Part shown: positions 43,801-53,214 of the stretch, piece by piece
How positions within the stretch are numbered: position 1 is the first letter of the stretch
Layout of the letters: the number at the start of each line of letters is the position of its first letter
Assembly (NCBI RefSeq): GCF_026914185.1
Contig: NC_070560.1
Span: 3,959,501-4,023,500 of the forward strand
DNA: 64,000 nt
Reading direction: 5' to 3'
DNA from: Puccinia triticina
Lineage: Eukaryota; Basidiomycota; Pucciniomycetes; Pucciniales; Pucciniaceae
Notes under the pieces: model-generated
Seen by the model: only the letters and a program-made list of their open reading frames with translations
The model's database searches: none
Told to the model about the DNA's origin: nothing
Position numbers and translations under genes: made by a program

Positions 43801-45447
43801 CCGACCAGACCAGCGTCTCCTCCTCGCCGCCGCTCCGCCCGTGACCGTAAAGCACCCAAACGCTACGGTAATTGGGCTAAGAATGCTACTACTGACTCTG
43901 ATATCGACACTCCAAAGACTTGGAAGCAGCTCCTGAAGTCCCCAAACAAACATCGTTGGATTAAAGCGGCTGAGGAGGAATTTGCGTCTCTGCTCGGTAT
44001 GCAAACTTGGAAACTTGTTCCCCGTCCCGCGAAAAGGAAGATTATAAAATCGAAATGGGTCTTTAAAGTTAAACGCCGGACTGACCAGAGCATCCAGAAA
44101 CTCAAAGCACGACTAGTAGCCATGGGGTACTCTCAAGTTCAAGGCCTGGATTACGACCAAGTCTTCTCCCCTACGCTCCGTCTAGAAACCCTTTGTCTGA
44201 TCCTTAGTCTACTGGCCAGCCGCAGTTGGAAGGGCCGCCAGGTCGACTTCAAAACAGCTTTCCTCAACGGCCATTTGGATGAGCCGGTCTACATGGAGCA
44301 ACCACCGGGTTTCGAGGACCCCCACCACCCAGACTGGGTATGTGAAGTAAGTCGATCCTTATACGGCTTGAAGCAATCTCCGCGCCAATGGAATATTGAA
44401 CTTCACAAGGCCCTACTCGAGATTGGCTGGTCGAATTCCACCTATGACCCAACTCTTTACTTCAAACTCTCCTCAAACAAACTCGTCGGTGCGCTAACCA
44501 CACATGTGGATGATCTCGCGATTGTGGGCGAACCAGACGTTGTTGATTCCATTATTGACTCGATAGGCCGCCGATTCAAGATTGGGGCCAATGAAGAACT
44601 CAAACATTTCCTCTCCCTCAAAATCACACGGGATCTAAAGAACAAACATGTTTTTCTGAACCAGGCTCACTACATCTCGGAGCTATGTACTCGATTTCTG
44701 AATAACAAACCCGTCTCAGTTCCTACTCCCACAGACTTTTCCTTCAAGAACCTCGGGCGCCGGCTCGCGTCAGATCCGTCGTCTCCAGGCCCCTATCCCC
44801 AACTCATAGGCTCGCTTCTGTGGGTCTCTCAATGTACAAGGCCGGACGTTTCGTTTGCGGTTCACCGCCTCTCTCAACATCTCCGGGATCCGTCCGAAGC
44901 GCACTGGATGGCTGGGCTCAGGATTCTCAATTACCTGGTCTCAACAAAGGACCTCAAACTGCGTCTCGGCGGGGGTCTTACATGCTCAGGATTCTCGGAT
45001 TCTGACTGGGCGGAAGATCGCGATGATAGGAGATCCACATCAGCATATACCTATCGCATCGGCGACGGCGCCATCTCCTGGAAATCCCGGAAACAGGCCA
45101 CCGTGTCCCTCTCAAGCACGGAGGCCGAATATAAAGCTCTCTCAGACTCGTGCAAAGAAGGGATGTGGCTCCGTCATTTGCTAACAGAACTTCGTCTCCG
45201 CCCGGATTCCGCTATTCCGCTCCATGTCGACAACAAGGGTGCGGAGGCCCTTGCCCTGAACCCCGAACACCATGCAAGAACGAAGCACATTCACGCTAGG
45301 TATCATTTTATACGAGAATGCGTCCAGGACTCCGAAATCTCACTTCTTCATGTCTCGACCAAGGACATGCTGGCGGATATGCTCACCAAGCCGCTGCCCC
45401 GAGTTCTGCTGGAAAAACATCGCCAAATGTTCGGTATCATTGAGTGA
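40882..45447 (+). CDS. copia-3 gag-pol polyprotein (1521 aa, intact)
   Basis: A single ORF with copia order. Gag: residues 1-250, DSNYLNWKKVVHRVFKSAKV-like capsid. CCHC knuckle at about 254-267 (CPLCNSDSHDLNSC). Protease (ANIDSGCSMSM, about 356). Integrase: HNRFSHIGLKPL...CPICVQAK zinc site, HSDVGSYEV first Asp, HSDNGGEYVSNEF second Asp, Glu following. A long Pro/Ser-rich linker at about 790-1000. Reverse transcriptase (VDFKTAFLNGHLDEPVYMEQ; HVDDLAIVG catalytic pair). RNase H (FSDSDWAEDRDDRRSTSAY, SSTEAEYKALSD, HVDNKGAEAL) to the C-terminus. All catalytic residues I can check are present. It acts in reverse transcription and chromosomal integration of the element. Confidence 0.95.
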   Translation: MSNDTKGEPSSTHAEFGNNSQVSSVASKISIARLPILKSPGNDSNYLNWKKVVHRVFKSAKVSHVLTPVDRARRPATWEEDNDLVCAILVQIVDESNLRHLADEDNAAKIWEDLSRAHQDSSSGGRVYWIRKLLNTRLEGDDIHAHIESLAKSYERLDSLVTPEKPLTPEDVHNAALLSSIPPDWLHCVSGLMNQEGVKTETIVSALKNEAIRRESQGEIISVSFTKATASKPKSSPNPSKSTHNDPSKKTRRCPLCNSDSHDLNSCNNTRKLIAEHKAAQKARWEASQQDKPPSSNKPAARAGRTSAATLGQSSYNYDEDEHSDYSGSELEVTAGNAVAALSIPADTPQGGDANIDSGCSMSMTPDGSALADLQVDNTPVRLADHSVVEATHRGRAQIPIEGGITVKTLVVPALHEPLLSVAGLCDAGVTVVFSKNACDFYHSATISIKGENAGRGYRRGNLYYLPSEPVSSSSSLTLTPPVFDRSLLGFHNRFSHIGLKPLKLLLKSNGIIPTAMNETAVQQCPICVQAKMPRKAFKSRSPHRATFPGQLIHSDVGSYEVKSREGYSYFITFVDDYSKFLVVFPMKYKSDSFSCFKLFRALFERSGAHKILALHSDNGGEYVSNEFSSYLSTAGIQHEPGPPHSPELNGVAERTNRTISNLIRSALISAHTPKSFWADALCHALFAYNSFPCNTPAGFQSPNSILNLASVDLSYLHPFGCLVWYKFPKANRKKLDHKGRAALLLSYLSDGNGYRVWDLENRSVVKTRDVIFQDDTFPYGSKLTSSPPPLSAEISWPITPPSGRSTDNSNPVEPAGTAPSPPVQSNTSPTPSPPPSSSPTTPAPAVAIPSQAQPPMTHRQSMSEAPLNIPLKPRFDRRLTASIHAPGNAPRQPDVITSDSDKSLSKSSSSDSPIPSPNISVISLPPLRLSPSPPRQTSPPPPISLPPSPQPPKSPSPQPTPPSPIPHVAPPPPTRPASPPRRRSARDRKAPKRYGNWAKNATTDSDIDTPKTWKQLLKSPNKHRWIKAAEEEFASLLGMQTWKLVPRPAKRKIIKSKWVFKVKRRTDQSIQKLKARLVAMGYSQVQGLDYDQVFSPTLRLETLCLILSLLASRSWKGRQVDFKTAFLNGHLDEPVYMEQPPGFEDPHHPDWVCEVSRSLYGLKQSPRQWNIELHKALLEIGWSNSTYDPTLYFKLSSNKLVGALTTHVDDLAIVGEPDVVDSIIDSIGRRFKIGANEELKHFLSLKITRDLKNKHVFLNQAHYISELCTRFLNNKPVSVPTPTDFSFKNLGRRLASDPSSPGPYPQLIGSLLWVSQCTRPDVSFAVHRLSQHLRDPSEAHWMAGLRILNYLVSTKDLKLRLGGGLTCSGFSDSDWAEDRDDRRSTSAYTYRIGDGAISWKSRKQATVSLSSTEAEYKALSDSCKEGMWLRHLLTELRLRPDSAIPLHVDNKGAEALALNPEHHARTKHIHARYHFIRECVQDSEISLLHVSTKDMLADMLTKPLPRVLLEKHRQMFGIIE

Positions 45448-45652
45448 CCCTTCCCCGTCTTTTGTTCTCTTTCCCCTTTTTCCTCCCTGCCCTATCTTTT
45501 TCTAACCTCCAGTCTCTTCATCCCTATTTCTTCTTTCCCAATCTCTTTCCTTTCCCACCCTTTTCCTCCTACTTTCTTTCTTTTTCTTTCTTTCTTCTTC
45601 CTCTTTTTCTTTTTCCTCTTTTTTTTCTCTCCATGGTTTCAGCAAGGGGGGG

Positions 45653-46002
45653 TGTTGAGTATGTTACTCAGGTTTTAGTCTTGTGTCTTTTATTCTGCTT
45701 CTCCCATGTCCCGCATCTCTCACACACATGTCACAAGATGTATGTAGTCTATCTGAGGCAGCAGGCGTGGAAGGATCCTTTCACTATCCTTCCACGACTA
45801 TCAAACACCGCCCCGTACCGTGCCTGCTGTCCTCAGGTCAGTCTCTCTTTTCTTTTGTCTTTTGTCTCTTTCCCTTTTCCTCTCTTCTTCTTCTTTGTTT
45901 TCCATTCCACTTCATTCTGATCTGCAATTCACTATCCTTCCACGACTATCGAACACCGCCCCGTACCGTGCCTGCTGTCCTCAGCCCGTCTCTCTCTCAT
46001 CA
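45653..46002 (+). repeat. copia-3 3-prime LTR (350 bp)
   Basis: Same length as the 5-prime LTR, one mismatch (CAGGTTTTAG versus CAGGGTTTAG), preceded by the purine tract at about 45641-45652. Confidence 0.95.
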
Positions 46003-48425
46003 CTCTTCGCCTCTTTGTGCAAAGTCAAGTTCCTCCTCTTCAGTGAAGGGAAGTGGTTCTTCATCCGTGAAAGCCGGCAATTTGTTTATCCCATAGGTGT
46101 TGAAGCTTCTATGTTGCGCTGAGCATACTGGAAAAGTCAATTCATCAAAGTGCACATGCTTTGATGTCACGATTGTCTTGTCCTGCGGTCGATAGATCCT
46201 GTAAGACAAGAAATTGTTATTGTAACCAAGCAGAATACCATCCCACGCGATAGGTCCAAATTTCTTGCTCCAATACTGCTTAGGCTTTACGATCCAGGCT
46301 CGACAACCAAATGGCCTGAAGAAACGCATATTGGACTTGATTCAAAACATTATCTCCATTGGAGATGCCCCACTCTTTGCCAGAGACGGTAAGCAATTAG
46401 TGGTGGCTGTTGCCGTTTTCACTGCCTTGCCCCACCATTTGGGCGCCATATTCGCCTGCATCAATTGCGTTCTGGTCATTTCGATGACTGTGCAATTAGC
46501 TTGCTCCGCAAAGCCGTTATGTTGAGGCATGTATGGCGGAGAGACATTGTGTTGAATGCCCGCCGTCTTCAAAATGTCGCTAAGATTCTTGTTAACGAAC
46601 TCCCCGCCCCCATTGGTGATAAGCTTCTTTATCGACTTGCCCGTTTGTTTTTCAAAGAATGCTTTATATTCCACGATTGCCGTTGAGGCATCACTTTTAG
46701 CTTTGAGAATTTCGGCGTGGATGTATCCCAAGTGTTGGTCGACCAACATGAGAAAGTATTTTGCTCCACTGTTAGTTGCCGGCGAGATTGGACCGACAAG
46801 GTCGGCGTGTACTACTTCGAGTGGATCGGTCGTGGCTTTAAAATGACTGTTGAAAGGCAATCGCGTCACCTTGCCCTTCATGCAAGCGTTGCACGCCTTC
46901 GTCGGCGCAGAAGCTAGTGGCTTGTCAAGCATCGATTCGATGCACTTTCTACTTGCATGTCCCATCCTCTTATGCCAGAGATCGAAGTCGCTGTTGCTTG
47001 CGGCGTTGGATGTTTCAGACAGGTTAGCCACAGGTTGCTCTTCAAGATCCCGCAACCCGACCAATTTGAAGATATTATTCTCAGTGCTGATCCTAAGAGC
47101 GCTTAAACTGTTGATTTTCACCTTGAATCCGCATGGAGCTGGTGTAATGGCCGCGGTATTCTCCAAGAGCTGTGCAAAAGAGATCAAGCTCCGAGTGAGA
47201 TTTGGAACGTAAAGTGCGTCTTTCAGCACAACCAATCCGCCATTTGTAAATCGCAGTGTGGCATTCCCTTTTGCCACAGCAAAAAGCTCTTGCTGGTCCC
47301 ATTTGTTACCGGTGGCAATGCTGATCCGTACCGGAGAGGTTGTGTCAAACATGTCAAGAGTATTGAGCATGTGGTGACTCGCGCCGGAGTCAAGAACCAT
47401 TTTGAGACCGTCCTTGTTCTTATTTGGGCCGGTAAGATCGCCAAAAGTGGGTTGTACAATATTTGCAGAGGATTCAGATGCCGGTTGCGCCGTTGTTATG
47501 AGTCCAGTGGACTGCGTAGCTTGCTTCGACTTCTTGAACTTGCTGGGATGCAGAGTCCAACACTCTTCAGCAGGGTGGCCGGATAAGGGGTTGTGCTTGC
47601 CTTCTTGACACGGATGCGGATTGACCCAGCGACGTTTCTTCTGGTTATTTCCGCTATGGTACTGAGAGGCTTGCGTCGCTAGAGCGGTAGATGTACTTTC
47701 CACTATTGCCGCATTGCGTTGCATGGTTGCTTCGACAGCATTGTGATGTGCTATATCGCGAAGTCTCGCAATTATCAACTTTGTCTGAGAAAGAAGATCC
47801 GCGTTGCTGATCAGAGTCTGCATCAATGACGGTTGCTTTCGAGAGATACAAGCTATGATTGTGCAGCTCAGTATGGTTGCCGGTATGTCCAAGCCCATCG
47901 CTGCAAATTCAGCTAGCGTCTCTTTGAGTTTGTTGACATAGGAGCTGATGTCTTCATGGTACTGAATGTCCTCCCACTTTTGCCAAACGTGATAGATGGC
48001 GAGTACCAAGGAGGAGGCGTACTCGCCCTTGAGCTCTTTCCATATCGCGAAAGCATCTTTCTTGTTCTCGTCCGTGATCACATGATTGTAGATGTGATCT
48101 TCAATGTGTTGTCCCAGGATAGCGGCGGCTCGAATATACTTCAGTTTAACTTCTTCTGACGGGTTCGGAGGTAATGGTTCTTCGATACACTTGGTGAGAC
48201 TTTTTACCGCTAAGTAAGTTTTAACTTTGCGCTGCCAGATGGGGAAGTTCTTGCCGGTAAAGTTTGGACATTTGAAGGTGTCCCTGTTGTTGCTAACGGG
48301 AGCAGAGACTGCAGCTGGAGCTGTTGGTGCAGGATTGCTACGAGATCCGCCGGCCATTTCAATCCACTCTTAGTTTGCGAAAATGCTGGTGAGATCGACT
48401 GATTTGGCTATCGAGACTGTAAATC

Positions 48426-49158
48426 TGTGAGAATTCACAAGACTAAGAGTATTATATTTCTTGTGTAAGTATGCAATCTATCTGACATGTTCAGAGATGT
48501 AGATAGAAAAAGAGAAACGGTCATGTACCTAAGAGTGGATACAAGACCGGCTAGTTATAATGATAAAATAAAGAGAAGAAAACACTGCAATGCAGGCTAG
48601 GACACAAGTTTGTGCTGAGGGAACTGAAGGTTCTATCGGAGCAATTGGGCTTGATGGAGCTTAATCCTCACGGACTCTAAATCCAAGCTGCTAAGGAATC
48701 AAAGCAGCTGTTGTCTAACGCATAGGTGACGAGCAGTCAATCTCCTGATTCTCTTAGCTTAACTTTAGCTTCTGCAACAATCAACTCACCTCCTGTGGAG
48801 GGGTCCGATATACGTTTGTTGAGGCTGAAACCCGTTGGGTCTGAGGTGGCGTCGGTTGCGAGCTTGCTGCTGTTCATACATGTAGTAATGATCAGTCATC
48901 TGCGCTTTCCTAGCTGTGGCTGACCTTATACGAGCGTGACTTACCTAATTAAGGGTCCGCTTTGCTTTGGTCGCTTAGGCACTTCGTCTGGTGTTGACGT
49001 GGCTATGAAGAGGAACAGAGTTTCAGCATGCGCGTCAACTTTCTGTCTTGGAGCCACATGCATATGCATGGACCTAGGAACTCACCATCGCCCCTTGCGG
49101 GGTTAGGGTTTTGTTCCTTGCGCTTCCTGCGCTCTGTGGACAAGCCCGAGTCTTGACA
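48426..49158 (-). repeat. copia-2 5-prime LTR (733 bp)
   Basis: Same length as the 3-prime LTR, about 97.5 percent identical. Differences such as CTATTGGAGCGATT versus CTATCGGAGCAATT fit deamination of methylated CpG. Confidence 0.92.
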
Positions 49159-49164
49159 GTGGTG

Positions 49165-49462
49165 GCCGATTTTGAAACGCAAGCAAGCACCATCTTTGCC
49201 CAACCTTTCCCGGAAGGGATCGGCGGAGGCCTTTACTCTGATGTCAGCTGTCCAGCCCTCGAAGGCATTACTGACCAATCAGCCAATGGGAATCATCTTG
49301 CTGGAGGACGTGCTCGAAGCGCTGCTCCGCGAGCCGATCTACGATGAAACCGACCTAGACGAGCATGGTCACATGGCCATGCCTCCACCTTGGTTTGTCT
49401 TAACAGATAGCCCTTCAATGGATCAACAATCTGCTTGCACAACAAACAAGCATCACAGCTGA
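49165..49462 (+). pseudogene. C-terminal fragment of a CNNM/Mam3-type CBS-domain protein
   Basis: The frame reads KRKQAPSLPNLSRKGSAEAF, then a linker, then MGIILLEDVLEALLREPIYD followed by ETDLDEHGHM. GI-LEDV-E-L--E-I-DETD is the signature at the end of the CBS pair in the ancient conserved domain (CNNM/Mam3) membrane proteins, linked to Mg/Mn homeostasis. Only about 95 residues are present. The transmembrane DUF21 domain and first CBS motif are missing, and the left side is cut by copia-2. It sits inside the Helitron, so it is most simply a captured exon rather than a resident gene. Confidence 0.65.
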
Positions 49463-49465
49463 GCC

Positions 49466-50626
49466 CTCTGCTGCCAAGTTGGTGTTGCTCAATCACAGAA
49501 AAGCTCTGAAACTATTGGCCAAACGACTCGGTGGCCCTTTGGTTGCTTCTTGCAAGCTTCACACCAGCAAGAGTTTCTATGCTCTTAGTGATAACAATAG
49601 ATTGAGTACCGCGACACAAATTTGTACTCTGGAATGCAATCAGATAAGCAAATTTTCTATCTTAGGAGGTGGTGCACCTGAAGATTGGACTAATGCTTCA
49701 TTTGAGGAACAAAATCCAGAGAGGTGCGGATTGAGATTACCCTTGTACAGGTAGATTTTTAAATAGAAAAAGCACTGACCCTGGGTGTCTGGGTGATCAT
49801 CTTACTCAACCCACTGTCTACATGTGTCCCCCAGGTGTTTGAAACGCTGTGAAAAAAGTGCTGGCGAGTGTGGGATAAATATGGTTGAGGACATTATATT
49901 GGCTATCACCAAATCAACGGCGGAAGAAAACTTGTTATGATTTATATTCATATCTGCGGCTTTTCTTTTGCAAAGATCAACTTTCACATTCATGCATGCA
50001 TGGAAAAGAGGAAAGGGTGGTTGATGAGTCAGGAACAGCCATGTAATCAAGCAAACAAATGTGGCCATTCTTGCCTCTGCAGACATATCCCAACTGCATA
50101 AAACAGCAAGCTTAACAAAGCCTCCCAGTGAGGCAGCCTGGAGGGTCTCTGTCTCACAGAGAGGCTTACCTGCAAAAACCTGTATCTGGCCTGAGAGACC
50201 CAGGAATATCAGCCTGTATCAGGCTTTTTTTTGCTTCTTTCCCTTTTTGGAAATCAACCTTCAGCCTGCTGAGGCTGCCCCTCTGGTCTTAAGAAATGCA
50301 TGAATAGCCTGACCCAGAGATGATTTATTTAAATTTAGGTGGATCTCTGCAGAGTTGAAGCCAATTTGTTGGAATGCTATAAATGAGATATGGAGATGTG
50401 AAGTGTTATGATGAGACATCTCTACGTCCTGGATGGCAATTCTGCTCATGTGTATTTTTTGATTGTATTTTTGCCAATTACAGACACTTGCTGTGTACCA
50501 TAAAACTTTTTTTAAACAGAGCCTCATTGAACTAAAAAGATGAGCACAGAAATTGCAGGGACACAGCCGCCATGTCTTCATGAATCAGAGGGAGATTGAA
50601 CTACAAACATGGGCCACAACCTTGCA
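49466..50626. other. Helitron 3-prime half, no gene recognised
   Basis: AT-rich sequence with short ORFs only, leading to the hairpin and CTAG end. Confidence 0.35.
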
Positions 50627-50651
50627 GCGGCGCAGCCGCCATGGCCTCTAG
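50627..50651 (+). other. Helitron 3-prime terminus: hairpin plus CTAG
   Basis: GCGGC stem (50627-50631), GCA loop, GCCGC stem (50635-50639), then CATGGCCT and CTAG, followed by host T. The same architecture recurs on the minus strand at 53895-53919 and 55910-55934. Confidence 0.88.
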
Positions 50652-52027
50652 TTTATACTTAAAAATGCAGAATAAAAATTGATACCTTCATACACTGTAC
50701 AGCCTCCTCCCCAACCCTTGAGTAGACCTGAAGTTTTGCCGGATGTCAAACAAGATTCTGATGAAGAGAACAAAAAGGCCCCAAAGGTAAAGCAACCAAG
50801 AAAAGGTAACAATGGCTTCGATAATCCAAAGCTATACTTCTTTGATGGCTTTCAGGACAACAATCAGGTATTTTTTTAGTATTTTTCATTCTGTTATCGG
50901 CAAGTGTGCCTGAATACAGGTGCATTAGTATAACAAAATTGTTTCTTTGATTTTGAATGCACGCAGGACACCGGAAGTCTGACCTACAAATGTCGCTGGT
51001 GCCCCAAGTCAGTCAGATTCCCGGCATCAACAAACTCCAACCTCAAAACTCACCGCGATGGATCCAAGACCAACAGAGGAATACGCAAAGCTTGCATTGG
51101 ACGTGCTAAGGCACTGGCCAAAGGAGGAAACTTCCCACCTAGTGCAGATGATCAGGCAGCGGCTACCAAAAAGCATAACAGCTTGGCTGGCACTCTGGCC
51201 ACATATGTCCTGAAAGGCCGATTCAATATCAAAACCATGAACAAACTCCTCCTTCTCTAGGTCATCAGACATTCACTCCCCTGGGCTCGATTCGATGATT
51301 GTTTCCTGCGGGTTACATTTGATTACTGCAATGCCAATTGCATTGTCTATTCGCGAACCTGGGCAGCAAACCATGCTCAAAAACTATACCTCATTCTTCA
51401 GAGACAGGTCATTGACAATATCAAGGTGCAGTGTTTCTTGATTTGTTACCTTTATTCCTTAAAATTTCAAACTGAAGAAATTTTCATCAGGAGTCCGAGT
51501 CAAAGATAGGACTTGTGGCTGATGTGTGGAAAACCAAAGGTAACCACAAAGCCTTCATAGGCATCTCGTTTTGCTACATAAAAAAAACTGGGATTATGTT
51601 TCACAACATCTTGCTTTGAAGTATGTGGCCTGGCACCACAATGGAAAATATCTTGCCGCACCATTTGCAAACGTCTTGGTAAAGCATGGCCTTCACAACC
51701 AGATAAGTATTTGTTTTTAGCTGCTTGACTCAATCAATATCTAAACCTGTTTCTTTTAAAATGTACATTCTTTCCCTGACTACAGATTCTGGTAGCAACA
51801 ATTTTACAATGGCAAAGGAACTTTCCAAGATTATTTGTCAAAGGATGGGCACCTTCAATCATCACCTCAAAAATCATGCGCAATGTTTCTGCCACGTTGT
51901 TGCCTTGATCTTGGGGGCCGGTCTCAGAAGTCTCAAGCTCAAGAATCCAATAGTTCAAGCTCCGTTGTTGAGGAAGCCTGATTATTTTCCGACCCTAGCG
52001 ACGATTCAAGAACTGGCTGAATATGAC

Positions 52028-53214
52028 ACACCAGGGCAGCTTTGGGGGCACTCCCCAGAGAGTGCCTCACCATGAATTATTTTCATAACTTGGCACAATT
52101 TCTACTACAACATATGTATAATCAAACATGAAATGATATGTAACTATACATGAAGTATCCAAAACTTGGCTGGAAGTCATCTGCAACTCCATTGGAAATA
52201 AACTGGAACAAAACAGTACAACAGCACTGTTCACGTAAGAAATCTATGACCATGTGAGAGATATACATCAGCATACTTTCCCAGCCAAATTGGCTGGCAC
52301 AATGGGATAAACTTTATTTCAATCTTGCTGATGTTTAGCTTACGTGAACAGTGCTAACATCTCTGTAACCACTTTATAACTCAAGTGGAACAATGCATCC
52401 ATTAAGGTGGTGTAGCGCAGTTCCACTAAAAATCAGTGTAGTGTAGCAGAATTGATCTAATTTTGTGCTAACCCTAGGCAGGCAGGCCACTAAAGAGTGC
52501 CCGCAATCATGCACTACAGCACTTTTTAGAGTCATTTTGGCCTTTTTTGCCGCTAAAAGTGATGTAGCATAGCAGGGGTAGTGGCCGCTAACACTGCAGA
52601 AAAAAAGGGCAACAGTTGTGTAAGGACTCGAGATTGAGTCCTTCACTGGGTGTCAAAGAGAGTGGCACGGGTCTCGGAGACCAAGTTCTAGTTCACGGCT
52701 GTTCTTTTCAGATGAGGAAGGAAACTAGCACGGTAGAGAGAAGATGAAGGGGCCAGGATCTCTCAGTATGTACAATCATGGGAAAGGGGAGAGAGGAGAA
52801 AAGAGGAAAAGAGGATGAGACTTACCTAGCACGGTAGAGAGAAGATGAAGGGGCCAGGATCTCTACCGGCTAGGAGAAGGAAGGGATTCAGACTAAGTAC
52901 TCAGTAGCTTGTGTAATGTCATGACAGATCTTGTGAAACCCCACAAGGGGTGGGGGTTTACAAGTTGCTGCAGATCTGCCAAAACTAAGTAGCCCTGTAG
53001 TGTAGTGTAGCTTAGAGAACATTGTTGGTAGAAAGTTTAAGCAAGTTTCATTTTAATGGCAGACACTCATCACAATATCATATACAAGTACAGTGTAATT
53101 CTGACTAAGTTTTTATTTCCTGCTGCTACCCAGAGCACTAAAGAAGTGGTTCAAAGATTTTTTTCCTCCGGAGCTGCAGAGGAAAAATGGGTGATGACTT
53201 CTGGACATGGTGGG
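52028..53214. other. repeat-bearing intergenic DNA, no gene
   Basis: Contains a small TIR element (52223-52356) and a GTAG/CTAC-rich segment (52400-52610) like hAT subterminal sequence. A 38-bp direct repeat, TAGCACGGTAGAGAGAAGAT and onward, occurs at about 52725 and 52826. No ORF is supported. Confidence 0.4.
52223..52356. mobile_element. 134-bp TIR element
   Basis: Inverted ends AGCACTGTTCACGTAAG and CTTACGTGAACAGTGCT. The inner GTTCACGTAAG matches the ends of the TA-flanked MITE at 14113-14305, so the two may be related. The target duplication is unclear. Confidence 0.6.

Larger units (their letters stand above)
40403..46002 (+). mobile_element. Ty1/copia LTR retrotransposon copia-3 (intact, young)
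   Basis: 5-bp duplication CTCTT (40398-40402 and 46003-46007). Two 350-bp LTRs (TGTTGAGTATG...CTCATCA) differ at one base. A purine tract AGCAAGGGGGGG abuts the 3-prime LTR. It carries one uninterrupted 1521-codon ORF, so all parts of a potentially active element are present. Confidence 0.96.
38070..48357 (-). pseudogene. copia-2 gag-pol, decayed and interrupted
   Basis: ATG 48357 begins gag (FTGKNFPIWQRKVKTYLAVK), then a His/Cys motif, protease (MVLDSGASHHMLN) and integrase (WHKRMGHAS...CNACMKG, HADLVGPI). The second integrase Asp appears lost: LITNGGGEFV where TDNGGEF is usual. An in-frame TGA lies at 46344-46342. Reading continues to 46003, skips copia-3, resumes at 40402 and shows a second TGA in the DSLQW*EAELKEA region. 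It then skips the MITE (39978-39651) and continues as reverse transcriptase (TWAFRKKLG, DVRSAFLTCPLDNEVTLLPL, FAHVDDLVFI) and RNase H (AYVDADWGNCPDTRRSLTGF). Both TGAs would be CGA without a C-to-T change. Confidence 0.88.
37493..49158 (-). mobile_element. Ty1/copia LTR retrotransposon copia-2, with nested copia-3 and a MITE
   Basis: 5-bp target duplication GTGGT (37488-37492 and 49159-49163). The two 733-bp LTRs differ at about 18 positions (roughly 2.5 percent), nearly all C/T or G/A and mostly at CpG sites. Without its own insertions the element is about 5.7 kb. It lies inside the Helitron. Confidence 0.92.
35974..50651 (+). mobile_element. Helitron (non-autonomous) with nested copia elements
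   Basis: Begins TCCAAG directly after host AAA and ends CTAG directly before host TTT, with no target duplication. hAT copy 1 preserves the uninterrupted AATAAATTTATAC site. Twelve bases before the 3-prime end is a GC hairpin, GCGGC-GCA-GCCGC (50627-50639). TC start, CTRR end, 3-prime hairpin and insertion between A and T are the defining Helitron features. Subtracting copia-2 leaves about 3 kb. No Rep/helicase is seen, so it depends on another copy. It carries a CNNM-like gene fragment. Confidence 0.88.
35210..52027 (+). mobile_element. hAT transposon copy 2, split by a Helitron and truncated on the right
   Basis: 35210-35973 matches 15100-15861 of copy 1 almost base for base. 50652-52027 resumes at the very next base of copy 1 and stops matching at 52027, inside the transposase gene. 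The left TIR is present; the right TIR is missing. The 14.7 kb between the two parts is the Helitron and its own insertions. Confidence 0.9.
35712..52027 (+). pseudogene. hAT transposase copy 2, 5-prime part, disrupted
   Basis: The first exon starts at ATG 35712 and ends at ACAGACAGCCAG followed by GTATGC. The Helitron lies in the first intron (from 35974). Exon 2 (about 50698-50875), the BED finger exon (50966-51257) and the RNase H-fold pieces (51480-52027) follow. It shares with copy 1 the in-frame TAG that ends the BED exon but keeps CGA where copy 1 has TGA. It has no C-terminal domain because the element is truncated. Confidence 0.8.
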
